Positions 51,104-61,110 are shown, counted from the stretch's first letter. The stretch is 64,000 bases of DNA from Streptomyces chrestomyceticus JCM 4735 (GCF_003865135.1 NZ_BHZC01000001.1:3968001-4032000); one strand, 5' to 3'. The notes: a model not told the origin generated them from the letters alone. Numbers and translations are program-made.

Positions 51104-52103
51104 TTCCGGTGGGCGGCACCGCCATCATTGCGATTCGCACCGCCACCAGCTCCCTGACCAGCCTCGTCCGACAGATCAACTACCTCAACGAAGAGAGCCT
51201 GTTCGTCGGGGACCTGGAGCACATTCAGGACGAGGCCGACCGACGCGCCATCCCCACCACGGGCCGCCCGTACCCGAGCACGTCGACGGGGTCCGCTTCG
51301 AGAAGATGTCCTTCACCTATCCGGGCAAGGACAACAAACCCGCGCTCGACGGCGTGGACCTGCATATCCCGGCCGGTGCGACGGTGGCTTTGGTCGGGGA
51401 GAACGGTTCCGGCAAGTCCACCTCCGCCAAGCTCCTCGCCGGCCTCTACCTTCCCGACGAGGGCCAGGTCCTGGTCGGCGGCGTACCCACGAGCGAGATC
51501 GACCGGCAAGCCTGGTTCTCCCGCATCGCCAACGTCTCCCAGGACTTCTACCACTGGCCGCTCACCGCCCGCATGAACGTCGCGATCGGCCGCACCGACG
51601 CGGACCCGACCGAAGAACGGCTCACCGCCGGGGTCCGGCACGCGGACGCCGAGGACCTGATCGAGGACCTGCCACGCGGCTGGGACACCCTGCTGGCCCG
51701 CGGCTACCAGGACGGCCACAGCCTCTCCGGCGGGCAGTGGCAGAAGCTCGGGATCGCCCGCGCCCACTTCCGAGCCGGGCAGATCCTCGTGGTCGACGAG
51801 CCGACCGCCGCGCTCGACGCCAAAGCCGAACAGCAGGCGTTCACCAGAATCCGGGCCCTCGCCGCCGGCGGACAGACCGTCGTCCTCATCACCCACCGCC
51901 TGCACTCCGTACGCTCCGCCGACCTCATCTACCTCATGGAAGACGGCCGGGTAGCCGAGTCCGGCACGTTCGCTGAGCTGATGGACCCGGCTACGGTCCC
52001 GGACGGCAGGTTTCGGGACATGTACGAGATTCAGCGTGCCCAGTTCGCCTCAGACGATGATGAGCGCGCCGTGCCGCTCCAGAAGGGCCCAACGGTCACA
52101 TGA
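51104..52103 (+). pseudogene. Truncated, frameshifted ABC exporter
   Basis: From 51104 one frame gives the end of an exporter transmembrane domain (LTSLVRQINYLNEESLFVGDLE); near 51250-51275 it shifts to the frame of a complete nucleotide-binding domain: Walker A LVGENGSGKST, signature LSGGQWQK, Walker B ILVVDEPTAALD and switch His in LITHRLH. Almost all of the transmembrane domain and the start are missing. The ATPase part looks undamaged, so the decay may be recent. Confidence 0.75.
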
Positions 52104-53199
52104 GAAAATGGCCAATGCCCCTGGGCGCCCGGCTTCCAATACGCCGGAAAGTTCCTACCTCGCACGCCGTCCCAGTGTCGGAAGGCCGCCCGATACGGCG
52201 CGCACACTCCGTGAGGGAAAACGCTCCTCGTACCCATCTGACGACCGAGGCGTCGCGCAGGTCTCGCTGAGCCTACGGCGTCGCTTCAGGCTGGTCCAGG
52301 TCAGCGCGCGCTCGTATGCCGCCTCCCACCGCCGGTGCCAGCCCGGGTCCGCTGGGACTCGAACCGACACGAGGCGTCCCTGCTCTGCGTGGAAGGCCAC
52401 TCGCCCTTCGGACACATAAAGCTGGATGGCCTGCCCTGCCTGAAGGACACGCGGGATCCGCCGTAGGTGCACGAAGTCCCTCGGGAAGACGAGTCTCTTC
52501 CGACTACCGCTTCCGCGCTCAAACGAGACGGTCGGGTTGGCGCCCGACCAGGTTAACCAGCACGGCACCATGGGCGGCCTCTCAGCCCTTTGGCTCATAT
52601 TTCGACCCATGCGGGCAGTCTGCCCCGTCTGTACGTCACGGGCCAGGGCCAAGTTGATCACACGGCCACGTTGAACAGCTCCGCCCGGAGTCGGGGCGGA
52701 GCTGGGTCCGAGAGCAGCCAGCAGCTCGGATGGATGGATACCGCTCACGCTACGGCAGCCAAGGAGGCGCCGATGCGCCGGACAGACTCGGGCTGATGGG
52801 CGTCCGCGTCGCGGACAGCGTCGCCGCCTGCCCCACCGGCCATGCCCACAAGGCGCTTCGGACGCACAGCGTCTAGCTGAACTTCAGCTTCAGTCGGCAA
52901 GGCGGCCTCACCCAGTTCAGCCGTGCCGACGACAGCCCAGTGTCCGCCGTCTTCACAGGCCGGGCCCCGGCCCGCTCCAAGGAAGACGTCATCAGGAGCA
53001 CGGTGGTCGCTGCGCCGCTGACCGGGCCACGCGATCGGACTGCCCGTCAGCACCCGTCCCGGCCTCCGCACGCCGGTGCATACGCCCCGGCGTGCGGGTG
53101 ACCTTTCGCCTTCGGCGCCGTTGGCGGGTGCGGGGTGGGCGGGTGTTCGTGGCGGGGTGGGGCACTCGTACGGCAGGACCACGACACCGGGAGCCGGCC
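52104..53199. other. Gap of about 1.1 kb, possibly decayed genes
   Basis: A minus-strand frame at 52155-52598 gives fair protein (MSQRAERPPMVPCWLTWSGA, QAGQAIQLYVSEGRVAFHAEQGRLV) but I cannot name it and see no ribosome site, so it is left uncalled. The rest to 53199 shows only short frames. A candidate resting place of genes lost with the exporter. Confidence 0.4.
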
Positions 53200-53610
53200 A
53201 TGCAGATGCTTTCCCCTCTTCAGCGCGTCCTGCGGGCCGAGTACCTGCTGCCGCCCGCTGCGCGCTCCGCGTCCTGGGCCCGGCGCCTGACCGGCTTATA
53301 CCTGGACCGACCCGGGTCAGCTTGTTACCTGGTCGATACGGACGCCGCTCAGCTGGTGGTCACCGAGCTGGTCTCCAACGCCACCCGCCATGCTCGCAGC
53401 GACTGCCGTCTGCGCCTGTGCGGCGGGGGCGGGTTTCTGAGCATCGAAGTCCACGACGACGACCCGGCACACCCCCAGGCCCGTCCGGCCACCGCGGACG
53501 ACGAGGGCGGCCGCGGCCTGTTTCTCGTCGACGCGCTGTCGACGGACCTGACCGTCCTCGACGATCCCGGCGGCGGCAAGACCGTCCGCGCCACACTCGC
53601 CGCAGCCTAG
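53200..53610 (+). CDS. RsbW-like ATP-binding protein (HATPase)
   Basis: A 136-residue GHKL-fold ATP-binding protein. N-box is VVTELVSNATRHA; G1 region follows as SIEVHDDDPAHPQ; G2 as GGRGLFLVDALST; end GGGKTVRATL. This single-domain class acts in Streptomyces as an anti-sigma kinase or phosphorelay part binding STAS proteins. STAS and sigma genes occur 3-10 kb downstream. ATG 53200 has GGGAG. Confidence 0.85.
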   Translation: MQMLSPLQRVLRAEYLLPPAARSASWARRLTGLYLDRPGSACYLVDTDAAQLVVTELVSNATRHARSDCRLRLCGGGGFLSIEVHDDDPAHPQARPATADDEGGRGLFLVDALSTDLTVLDDPGGGKTVRATLAAA

Positions 53611-54004
53611 CCCGCAGCCTCGTGCGTGCACCGCCGCGCTGGCGGAAGCGCCGTCGAGGCGTGCCGGGGAAGGCAAGGGGCGCGAGAGCGGGCGGGGGGT
53701 TCCGGTCTCGCGCCCGGTCACTGCCGGTCTTCGGCGGCGACCTTCGGCTCCTCCGCGGGGAGCTTTAAGGGCAGCTTGCCACGGCCTGTCAGCCAGGTCC
53801 GGCCCGATCCCCGCCAACTCGCCCGACACCTGCGTCCCGGCGGTGCCCCGACCTGCCCGGCACGGGCACCGCCAGAGGCCGAGGCCGACACCGGCGGCCT
53901 CCCGGAGGCGCACGGCGAGCACCGGTTCGGCCCGGAGCACACCCTGTCGTGCGCGCGCGGCACATGACTTACCCGGTGTTCGCCGAGACAAGGACAACCA
54001 GCAC
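53611..54004. other. Gap of about 390 bp
   Basis: No gene supported. Carries a Pro/Ala-rich open frame only because of high G+C. No repeat seen. Confidence 0.45.
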
Positions 54005-54721
54005 ATGAAGCCCGGCTTTGATGCGGTGCGCCTGGTGCACGCCGCCGCCCGCCCGCACGACCACGCCCAACTGCCCCGGCGGCTGTGCACGGCGCTGCGC
54101 CAAGGTCTGCCGGTGGACGAGGTGGCCCTGTGCCTGTTCACCAGCCGGGAGTGCCGCCAGCTGCTGGGCGCCTGCGGCCCGGCGGCGCTGCGCCTGGAAG
54201 AGGTCCAGTTCGAGACCGGCGAAGGCCCCGGCACCGAGGCGGCAGCCACCGGCCGACCGGTCCTCTACCCGGACCTGCGCACCCGGCCGATGCCCTACCC
54301 CTTCTTCGCGCCGCGCCTGCACGAGGAAGCCGCACACGTCGCCGCCGTCTACGCCTTCCCCCTCGCCCTCGGCTCCCACATCCTCGGCACCGCACAGTGC
54401 CTGCGCTACCGGCCGCACCGCCTGGACGCGACGGTCCTGGCCCACACCACCGCGGCCCTGGAGGTGACCGCGGGCGCCATCGCCGACTTCTGCCTGCCCC
54501 GCCTCGCCGCCGGCGAGGCCCTGCCATGGGAGCCCGCCGAAACCCTGGCCGCGCACTGGGAGACCACCTACCGGGCCAGCGGGCTGCTGGCCGACCTGCT
54601 CGACACCTCCGTCACCGACGCCTTCGCCCGCCTGCGCGCCATCGCCTTCACCACCGCACGCCCCCTGCCCGCCCTGGCGCAGGACATCCTCAGCAGCCGG
54701 GACACACCCCGGCGGGAATGA
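54005..54721 (+). CDS. GAF-domain protein with degenerate ANTAR-like tail
   Basis: A 238-residue soluble sensor. The GAF domain spans about 20-165 (ARPHDHAQLPRRLCTAL, EVQFETGEGPGTEAAATGRPVLYPDL, VAAVYAFPLALGSHILGTAQCLRY). The C-terminal helices (YRASGLLADLLDTSVTDAFARLRAIAFTTARPLPALAQDILSS) follow the ANTAR spacing but lack its usual conserved start. ANTAR domains bind paired RNA hairpins. It converges on a second GAF-ANTAR gene. Confidence 0.75.
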   Translation: MKPGFDAVRLVHAAARPHDHAQLPRRLCTALRQGLPVDEVALCLFTSRECRQLLGACGPAALRLEEVQFETGEGPGTEAAATGRPVLYPDLRTRPMPYPFFAPRLHEEAAHVAAVYAFPLALGSHILGTAQCLRYRPHRLDATVLAHTTAALEVTAGAIADFCLPRLAAGEALPWEPAETLAAHWETTYRASGLLADLLDTSVTDAFARLRAIAFTTARPLPALAQDILSSRDTPRRE

Positions 54722-54986
54722 ACCCGGGCAGTGGCTATGCAGGTGACCAGCAGAGGCGCCTGCCGCTGGGTGTGGGGAGCGTCCTCGTGTTGCGAGGGGT
54801 GCTACGGCCGAGACTTGACGGCAGTTGGGTCCTTGCGGTGGGACGTTGGGTGTGCTGCTCCCGTTGAGGGTCTGGATGCGCATATCGATGCCCAAGGTCA
54901 AGCTGTATGTGGCGATCCGGCATGGCCGCCGTGCCCGGCCGGGCAGCCGGACTCGTGTAGCTCGGGCCCATGTTGGGGCTCAGGTT

Positions 54987-55784
54987 TCAGGGGGGGGTGG
55001 GGGTCTTGTCGGTGTCCGGGGGCGGCAGGGTGGTGGTGCCGTCGACGATGTCGCGGGCGAGGTCGACCAGGCGCAGGTGGTGGTGGCGGGCGTGGGCGCG
55101 CAGGCGGTGGAAGGCCGTGTCCAGGTCGGTTTCGTGGCGGGCGGTCAGAAAGCCTTTGGCCTGTTCGATGATGGTGCGGGTGTCCAGGGCTTTTTCGAGC
55201 TGGGCGCGGACGGTGCGGTGCTGGTCGAGGGTGCTCTGCTGGAGCAGGGAGATGGCGGTGGCGTCCGCCAGGGCGCGGGCCAGGTGCCGGTCGGCTGCCG
55301 GCAGCGAACCGGGGACGCGGCGGAAGAGGTTGAGCACGCCGATGGTGTCGCCGCGCAGCCGGATCGGGGTGGCGTGCACGGAGGTGTAACCAGCACTGTG
55401 CGCGCGGGTGCTGAAGCGCGGCCAGCGCGGTGAGGGTGTGGCGTTGAGGGTGTGGTCGACGGGGACGGCCTGGTCGAAGGCGGTGCAGCAGGGGCCTTCG
55501 CTGGCGTCGAGTTCGAAGAGTTCGACCAGGCGTACGCGTTCGGAGGAGGCGGCGACCAGGCGCAGCGGACCGCCGGGCACGGCGAGCATCACGCCGGCGT
55601 CGCCGATGTCGAGCAGGTCCATGCAGTGTTCGGCGACGCGGTAGAGGAATTCGGCCGGGTCGAAGTCGTCGACCAGGGTGTCGGCCAGGTCGATCAGCGC
55701 GGCGGTGATCCGCGCCTCGCGCGGCAGCCCAGGCGGCCCGTTCGACGAGGCCGGATCCGGCAGGGGGAAGGACGAACTGGGCAT
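54987..55784 (-). CDS. GAF-ANTAR regulator
   Basis: A 265-residue regulator. GAF about 25-190 (DFDPAEFLYRVAEHCMDLLDIGDAGVML, ASEGPCCTAFDQAVPVDHTL, IRLRGDTIGVLNLFR). A canonical ANTAR domain follows: QLEKALDTRTIIEQAKGFL, then DTAFHRLRAHARHHHLRLVDLARDIV. Such proteins are ligand- or stress-responsive antiterminators. ATG 55784 has GGAGG. The gap to the converging upstream gene holds no recognisable terminator. Confidence 0.87.
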   Translation of the reverse strand: MPSSSFPLPDPASSNGPPGLPREARITAALIDLADTLVDDFDPAEFLYRVAEHCMDLLDIGDAGVMLAVPGGPLRLVAASSERVRLVELFELDASEGPCCTAFDQAVPVDHTLNATPSPRWPRFSTRAHSAGYTSVHATPIRLRGDTIGVLNLFRRVPGSLPAADRHLARALADATAISLLQQSTLDQHRTVRAQLEKALDTRTIIEQAKGFLTARHETDLDTAFHRLRAHARHHHLRLVDLARDIVDGTTTLPPPDTDKTPTPP

Positions 55785-56821
55785 GGCAGCCTCCGGTCGG
55801 GACAGTGCCAGCAACCGGGGCCGGAAGCACACTACGGGGTCTGGGTGGAATACCACCCGGACGAGGGCTGACCTATCGTCACGCTACTCCCTTGCGGGAG
55901 CGTGAACCAGCCACACGGCGCCTTCCCCATGCCGGCAGGCTCCCGTGTCCAGTCGGTGCCGGCGCTCGGAGGGATACACCAGCTCTGCCTTCACCCTCCG
56001 GTGCAGACCGGACCTTCACCCTGCCGTTCACGCACACGAGCGACTTCACATCTCACCGGCATTCCGCGCATCCCGAGCCCACAACCGCCGTCCGAATGCG
56101 AACAACAAACGCCTCCCGCACCACACCACATAGCCATCGGCAGCGAGCCGGAGGCCCCGCCCAACGCTTGCCGGACGAACTGCTCAAACAGCGCGCGGTG
56201 ACTACCCGGTCGACAGTTGTGTCAGGCAGCCCGGCCCGAGGGGAGCAGGAACGCCCCGGTGCGGCGAAGGGACGGACGGCACCGCGTGTTCGCCGCGAAC
56301 GCGCGGATCCCGTCCGGACACACCGTGCCTTCGTGCCAGCAGCCCCGTGCGCGCTGAGGATGGCGACGGAGCCGAAACGGCGTAGGGGAAATCCGCCGTG
56401 CAGGCCGGTCGTGGGCCTGCGGGGCGAGGAGAGTGGAGGGCAGGAGGCACCGCTCGCGTTCAGCTCCCCTCCACGGCCGGTGCAGTCCTGGTCACGGGCA
56501 CCGGGGCGAGACAATGAGCATCGGTGCCCATGACAGAGACGCCTCGAGGCTCACGCCGCCAGGCACCCGGTGTTGCCGGGACTCGCCGGCAGCACCATCG
56601 CCCTGGCCCCGTGTCCCCGGCGCTGCAGGCATACTCGGAGCTCATCGTTACGGTCGGCAAGTCAACCGCTCGCGGTCGGGGCCCGTGGCGGTAGTACCGG
56701 AGCTGTGCGGACAGCTCCTGCCGGACCACCGGTCACGCTGCCTGCGGCCCCCGGCCGAAGGCACCTCCCTACCGGCCAGGCCAGGGCGGAGGCTGTTCTC
56801 ACAGCGGCCTCTTTTGCTCGG
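55785..56821. other. Gap of about 1.04 kb
   Basis: No gene I can support on either strand: frames are long only because of base composition and none has both a ribosome site and protein-like sequence. No repeat found. Confidence 0.45.
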
Positions 56822-57316
56822 TCATGCGGGTTTTGGCCGTTCTCCCTGTCGGTCACCGGCCGACCGTGGCCGCGGTGGGCGCCCTGCCGGGGCTCTGGTC
56901 CAGGCGGAGATCAAATGGCCGTTGGTGTAGGCGACCGGTCCTGCGGGTGCGGCAGCGGGCCGGACGGTTATGGCCTGGGCCGGACGGTTGGCGCAGGCGT
57001 CCTGGGTGGTGGCGTAGCGGGGAAAGCGCCGGGTCAGTCCGGTCAGGCGCAGGAGCCGGCCGATGGTGGGCTGGTGGTAGACCAGGCGCAGCCAGCCGCC
57101 GGCGGCCTCGCTGCGGCAGTGGGCGGTTTCGAGTTCGGTCAGGGCGCTGGTGTCCATGAAGGTCACGGCTGTGAGGTCGGCGATGAGGCGGGCCGCGGGT
57201 GCCGCATCGTTTCCTCGGAGCAGGTCGCGTAGCGCCGGTGCTGTCGACAGGTCGAGTTCGCCGGTCGGCCGTACCGTGCGGCAGTTCCCCTGTGGCATGG
57301 GGGTGCGGGTGCTCAA
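56822..57316 (-). CDS. STAS-domain anti-sigma factor antagonist
   Basis: A 164-residue protein with a STAS domain: RTVRPTGELDLSTAPALRDLL, IADLTAVTFMDTSALTELETAH (phosphorylatable Ser in MDTSAL) and LRLVYHQPTIGRLLRLTGL. The C-terminal 45 residues are Pro/Ala/Arg-rich and unusual for the family. TTG 57316 with AAGGAG upstream is preferred; ATG at 57298 and a longer frame to 57382 are alternatives. Likely partner of an RsbW-like kinase controlling a SigF-type factor. Confidence 0.83.
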   Translation of the reverse strand: MSTRTPMPQGNCRTVRPTGELDLSTAPALRDLLRGNDAAPAARLIADLTAVTFMDTSALTELETAHCRSEAAGGWLRLVYHQPTIGRLLRLTGLTRRFPRYATTQDACANRPAQAITVRPAAAPAGPVAYTNGHLISAWTRAPAGRPPRPRSAGDRQGERPKPA

Positions 57317-57447
57317 GTGGGCCAGCTCCTTGCGGGAAGAGGGGGCGCCTGCGACACGTGTTCTGCCGTCGGTGGGCGCCACCTTACGGACCGCACGGAT
57401 ACCGCCGGAGCAAAAAGTTTCTTGTTCAAAGGAATGCGCGCTTCCGA

Positions 57448-57518
57448 CCCAGTTCGATCGCTATCTGACCGCAACTGCCGTTCTCTTGTGACTTTTTGGT
57501 CACCCACTTCGAACTGGG
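57448..57518. promoter_or_regulatory. Inverted repeat between two STAS genes
   Basis: CCCAGTTCGA (57448-57457) and TCGAACTGGG (57509-57518), perfect over 10 bp with a 51-bp spacer that holds a further GTGAC-GTCAC pair. The region 57317-57736 between the divergent STAS genes holds no gene and is locally A+T-rich near 57415-57505, as expected of a promoter. Confidence 0.4.
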
Positions 57519-57736
57519 GGTGGTGGCGAGTACAGGGCTTCGGCTGCGCTGCGGGCGCCGGGCATCCTCACCCGACGGCTACCGGTGGCGGAAGGCAGGC
57601 GTAGGGGTCTTGGTGCCGGCGAGGCAGAGTGGCGCCGGGGTGGCCGGGTATGTCAGTGGCACGGTTGGCGCGTTGTGCCGTGGGGGCTGCGCGCTCCTGG
57701 GCCCGGGGCGTCCCATACTGCGGATACGAGGCTTCC

Positions 57737-58138
57737 ATGACGGTCACCGGGCCTGCCCAGTACCACCTGCTGTCTCTTCCTGACGGATCGTGCGAGACGG
57801 TCAGCTGCCTGGCTTCGGTCATCCGGTGCCGCGCGACGGTGCCCACCGTGATCGTCGATGTGACGGCGGTACAGCGGCTGAGCATCGATGCTCTGGCCGT
57901 GCTGGTCCGCAAGGCGATGCGCCTGCACGCGGCCGACGGCCAGCTGCTGCTCGCCGGGCCCTGCCCCGCCGTACGCAAGGTCATCGAACGGACGGGTACC
58001 GGTCCGCTGCTGCCCGTCTTCACCGACAGCACTGCCGCGCTCCGCGCGCTGGCCGAAGACGGCCGCGTCTGGCACCACGTGGAACTGCCGGCCGGACGCA
58101 GCGCCCTCTTCGCCGAACCACCGCCACCGGAGCTGTGA
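57737..58138 (+). CDS. STAS-domain protein
   Basis: A 133-residue STAS protein: VPTVIVDVTAVQRLSIDALAVLVRKAM (Ser in RLSIDAL), LHAADGQLLLAGPCPAVRKVIERTG and TDSTAALRALAED. ATG 57737 has GAGG. Divergent from the other STAS gene, so the two probably share control and a partner kinase. Confidence 0.83.
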   Translation: MTVTGPAQYHLLSLPDGSCETVSCLASVIRCRATVPTVIVDVTAVQRLSIDALAVLVRKAMRLHAADGQLLLAGPCPAVRKVIERTGTGPLLPVFTDSTAALRALAEDGRVWHHVELPAGRSALFAEPPPPEL

Positions 58139-58407
58139 CACCACCGACCGTGACCATCGGGTGAAGGAACCGCAACGGTACGTGACCGGACGTCGTGGCA
58201 CTTCGTTGCTCCGTCCAGAAGACCGCCCGGACCACGAAGGGACAGCCGGTGGAACACGGCGCACCGTTGGGGGCGGGGGCGAGACGTCCACCGCCCCCTC
58301 GCCCCGTGCCCGCCAACCGCCGCGCCCGAGCCGGAGTACCCGACTGGCGGCCCCCGGTTCGGGAGCCGCCAGGTGCGACTGGTCACGCAATGCCGAAGAG
58401 GCGGACG

Positions 58408-59514
58408 TCAGGTGCGCGAGGTGCGGCTGCGGCGCACCAGTGCCACACCACCGAGCAGCAGCGCACCGCTCATGGCAGCCGCGGCACCGAGGTGATCGCT
58501 GCCGGTGCGCGCCAGCGCCGGGCCCTGCGCGGCCTGGACGGCCCCGGACACCCGGCCCTTGCCGCCGGCCGGAGATGCGGCCGACGGGTTTCGGGAGTCC
58601 ACGTCTCCGGCGACATCGGCCGGCGGCCGATGCCCCGCCCCCGAAGAGCCGGGGACCTCATGCCCCGGCGGCCGATGGCCGGGAGACTGCTGACCAGGCG
58701 GCTGGTGATTACCCGGAGGCTTATGTCCCGGCGGCTTTTCGCCAGGAGGCTGGTGGCCGGGCGGCTTGTGCCCAGGGGGCTTGTGGCCCGGCGGCTTGTG
58801 ACCCGGCGGCTCTTCGCCAGGAGGCTGATGGTTGCCCGGCGGCTTGTGACCAGGGGGCTTGTGGCCGGGCGGCTTGTGACCCGGCGGCTTTTCGCCGGGA
58901 GGCTGGTGGTTGCCCGGCGGCTTGTACCCAGGGGGCTTGTGACCTGGCGGCTTGTGACCTGGCGGCTTGTGGCCCGGCGGCTTTTCGCCGGGAGGCTGGT
59001 GGTTGCCCGGCGGCTTGTACCCAGGGGGCTTGTGACCTGGCGGCTTGTGACCTGGCGGCTTGTGGCCCGGCGGCTTTTCGCCGGGAGGCTGGTGGTTGCC
59101 CGGCGGCTTGTGCCCAGGGGGCTTGTGACCTGGCGGCTTGTGACCTGGCGGCTTGTGGCCCGGCGGCTTTTCGCCGGGAGGCTGGTGGTTGCCCGGCGGC
59201 TTGTGCCCAGGGGGCTTGTGTCCCGGTGGCTTGTGTCCCGGTGGCTTGTGGCCGGGCGGGTGGTGGTGGCTGCCGGGGTTGGCGCAGTGGTTGTTGAAGG
59301 CGGGGTTGAGCAGGCCGATGACGTTGACGGTGTTGCCGCACACGTTCACCGGCACATGGGCCGGGGCCTGGAGCAGGTTGCCGGCGAGCACGCCGGGGGA
59401 GGCCGCGGTGCGTCCCGCGGCGCCGGAGTCGGCGTGCGCGCCCGCCGTCGTGCCGGCCAGTATTGCGGTCGCCGTCGCGGCGACCAGCACGCTGTGTTTC
59501 ACGAGAGGTTGCAC
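58408..59514 (-). CDS. Long chaplin with PPGHK-repeat stalk and LARTG sorting signal
   Basis: A 368-residue surface protein. GTG 59514 (GAAGGA upstream) begins a signal peptide ending AHA-DSG. One chaplin domain follows (GNLLQAPAHVPVNVCGNTVN, then VIGLLNPAFNNHCAN, with the two conserved cysteines). A roughly 200-residue stalk of PPGHK/PPGYK and PPGNHQPPGEK units comes next. The end has a sortase signal LARTGSD, a hydrophobic segment and RRSRTSRT. Chaplins coat aerial hyphae as amyloid. Usual long chaplins have two chaplin domains and a shorter linker, so this architecture is unusual. Confidence 0.85.
   Translation of the reverse strand: MQPLVKHSVLVAATATAILAGTTAGAHADSGAAGRTAASPGVLAGNLLQAPAHVPVNVCGNTVNVIGLLNPAFNNHCANPGSHHHPPGHKPPGHKPPGHKPPGHKPPGNHQPPGEKPPGHKPPGHKPPGHKPPGHKPPGNHQPPGEKPPGHKPPGHKPPGHKPPGYKPPGNHQPPGEKPPGHKPPGHKPPGHKPPGYKPPGNHQPPGEKPPGHKPPGHKPPGHKPPGNHQPPGEEPPGHKPPGHKPPGHKPPGHQPPGEKPPGHKPPGNHQPPGQQSPGHRPPGHEVPGSSGAGHRPPADVAGDVDSRNPSAASPAGGKGRVSGAVQAAQGPALARTGSDHLGAAAAMSGALLLGGVALVRRSRTSRT
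58675..59262. repeat. Tandem repeat array encoding the chaplin stalk
   Basis: About 590 bp of short repeats in 15-18-bp units grouped in a 93-bp (31-codon) higher-order period; the marker TTTTCGCCGGGAGG recurs at about 58889, 58982, 59075 and 59168. The near-identity of the 93-bp units suggests recent expansion and likely length variation between strains. Confidence 0.8.
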
Positions 59515-60121
59515 GTGTGGTCCTTCATCTTTCGAAGATGACGAACCGGGCACCTGGCGTCGGCCAGGTGCCCGCATCCCGAAGGGATATCGCCCAGCCC
59601 CTGGACCGAGGAGCGCCGCCGAAGCGGCGAACGCCCGGTTCACCCGCTCCCCTTGGGAGCCATGACAGAAACGGACAGGGTGCTGAGCGCGTCGCATCGG
59701 ATTGAACGATCGTCCCGCTGATAGGAAACGCACAGCTTCCCGGGCCACCGCTGCCTGAACGGTTCTTCTTCCCACCCACTGCCCCTGACGGGTTTCATTG
59801 GGCATGGACACGCGTTCGCAGCGGTCGACGCCGCGCGAGCACGCCCGTACGAGATGCCACCCTCCAGAAATCCATCCCCAGCAAACCACCAGGTCAGTAG
59901 CGTGCGCGGTGCAGCGTGCCGGGGGCGCGTGATCGACGTCTGGGCGCGGGGGCGTGCACTGCGGGCACAGATGGGTTGTGCAAATGTCCGAGTCCTGTAA
60001 CGGGCCGTCCCACCTTCAACCACCGCCTGCGGGACTAGCCCACAGTGAGGTCCACCCGGCAGCTCCGGGCATCTCGTCCTACCGGCCCCGCCTCAGCGGG
60101 GCTGTCCGCAGGAGGTTTGTC
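59515..60121. other. Gap of about 600 bp
   Basis: Divergent upstream region of the chaplin and lamin-tail genes. No supported gene or strong repeat. Promoters for both secreted proteins must lie here. Confidence 0.45.
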
Positions 60122-60583
60122 ATGTCCCGTTCCGTCCGTCTCGCGGCCGTCGCACTCGGCTCGGCTGCCCTGGCCGTCACCGCGGCCCTGCCCGCCGCCG
60201 CCACCGGCGCGCACACCCTCCCGGCCCCCCACCGCTCCCCCGTCGTCATCGGCGCGGTACAGGCCGACAGCCCCGGCCGCGACGACGGCTCCAACCGGTC
60301 CCTGAACGGCGAGTGGGTCACCGTCAAGAACACCGGCCACCGCCCGGTCAACCTCAAGGGCTGGACGCTGACCAGCCGCAGCACCCACAAGACCTACCGC
60401 TTCAACAACCTGCGCCTGAACGGCCGCCAGGAGGTGCGCGTGCACACCGGCCACGGGCGTGACACCTGGCGCGACGTCTACCAGGACCGCCGCAACTACG
60501 TCTGGGACAACCGCCGCGACACCGCCACCCTGCGCAACGACCACCGCCACCTCGTCGACACCAAGCACTGGGGCCGCCGCTGA
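60122..60583 (+). CDS. Secreted lamin-tail-domain (LTD) protein
   Basis: A 153-residue secreted protein. Signal peptide of about 28 residues (MSRSVRLAAVALGSAALAV onward, cleaved near AATGA). The mature part is one LTD immunoglobulin-like fold: DGSNRSLNGEWVTVKNTGHRPVNLKGWTL, YRFNNLRLNGRQEVRVHTGHGRDT, YVWDNRRDTATLRNDHRHLVD. LTD domains bind DNA or surfaces in bacterial exported proteins. CAGGAGG precedes the ATG. Monocistronic, with a strong hairpin 43 bp downstream. Confidence 0.85.
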   Translation: MSRSVRLAAVALGSAALAVTAALPAAATGAHTLPAPHRSPVVIGAVQADSPGRDDGSNRSLNGEWVTVKNTGHRPVNLKGWTLTSRSTHKTYRFNNLRLNGRQEVRVHTGHGRDTWRDVYQDRRNYVWDNRRDTATLRNDHRHLVDTKHWGRR

Positions 60584-60625
60584 ACGCGGCTCCGGGGCCG
60601 CCCGCCACGGCCCTCCGGACATCCA

Positions 60626-60657
60626 GGTGCGCCGCGGCCGAGGGGCCGCGGCGCACC
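60626..60657 (+). terminator. Perfect 14-bp hairpin terminator
   Basis: GGTGCGCCGCGGCC (60626-60639), GAGG loop, GGCCGCGGCGCACC (60644-60657), after the LTD gene. Confidence 0.8.
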
Positions 60658-60790
60658 GCCCTGCTGTGGAGAGGCAGGACCGCCTGGAGCGGCCGGTTCC
60701 CGGGCCTTGGCCCCGTCATCCGGCACCGGCAGAATGTCCGTGCCCCCGGCCTGTGACCGGTCCGGCCGCAGTGCGGCAGGAGGGGAAGAC

Positions 60791-61045
60791 ATGCTCCCGA
60801 CCATGGCCACGCACGGATGCGCACCGCAGCACCACCGCGCCCGCCTGCACGACGGCGTCGTGGTCCACGAGGAGTGCATGCGGTGCGCATACCGGATTTC
60901 CTACGAAGCCGCGGGCCGTGAGCGTCTCTGTCCACCGCCGCGCCCGGCAGCCCCGACAACGGTGGCCGAGCCGAAACCGTTGACCGTGGCCAGCTCCCCT
61001 TCCCCGCGTACAGCCGGTTCCACGTTCACGGGCCGTAGCCGGTAA
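60791..61045 (+). CDS. Small hypothetical protein with a CxxC motif
   Basis: 84 residues from ATG 60791 with GGAGGGGAAG upstream. HDGVVVHEECMRCAYRISYEAAG carries a CxxC, possibly metal-binding. Pro/Thr/Ser-rich tail. No family recognised. Confidence 0.5.
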   Translation: MLPTMATHGCAPQHHRARLHDGVVVHEECMRCAYRISYEAAGRERLCPPPRPAAPTTVAEPKPLTVASSPSPRTAGSTFTGRSR

Positions 61046-61110
61046 GGGAACGCGGATGCGTTCCGTGGGACGCCCCCTGTGTTCGTAGTGAACGGTGCGC
61101 GGGCCGGGAG

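Noticed and set aside
58675..59262. Repeat array considered as a CRISPR
   Set aside because: Units are contiguous, in frame, code for PPGHK peptides, and lack unique spacers and cas genes.
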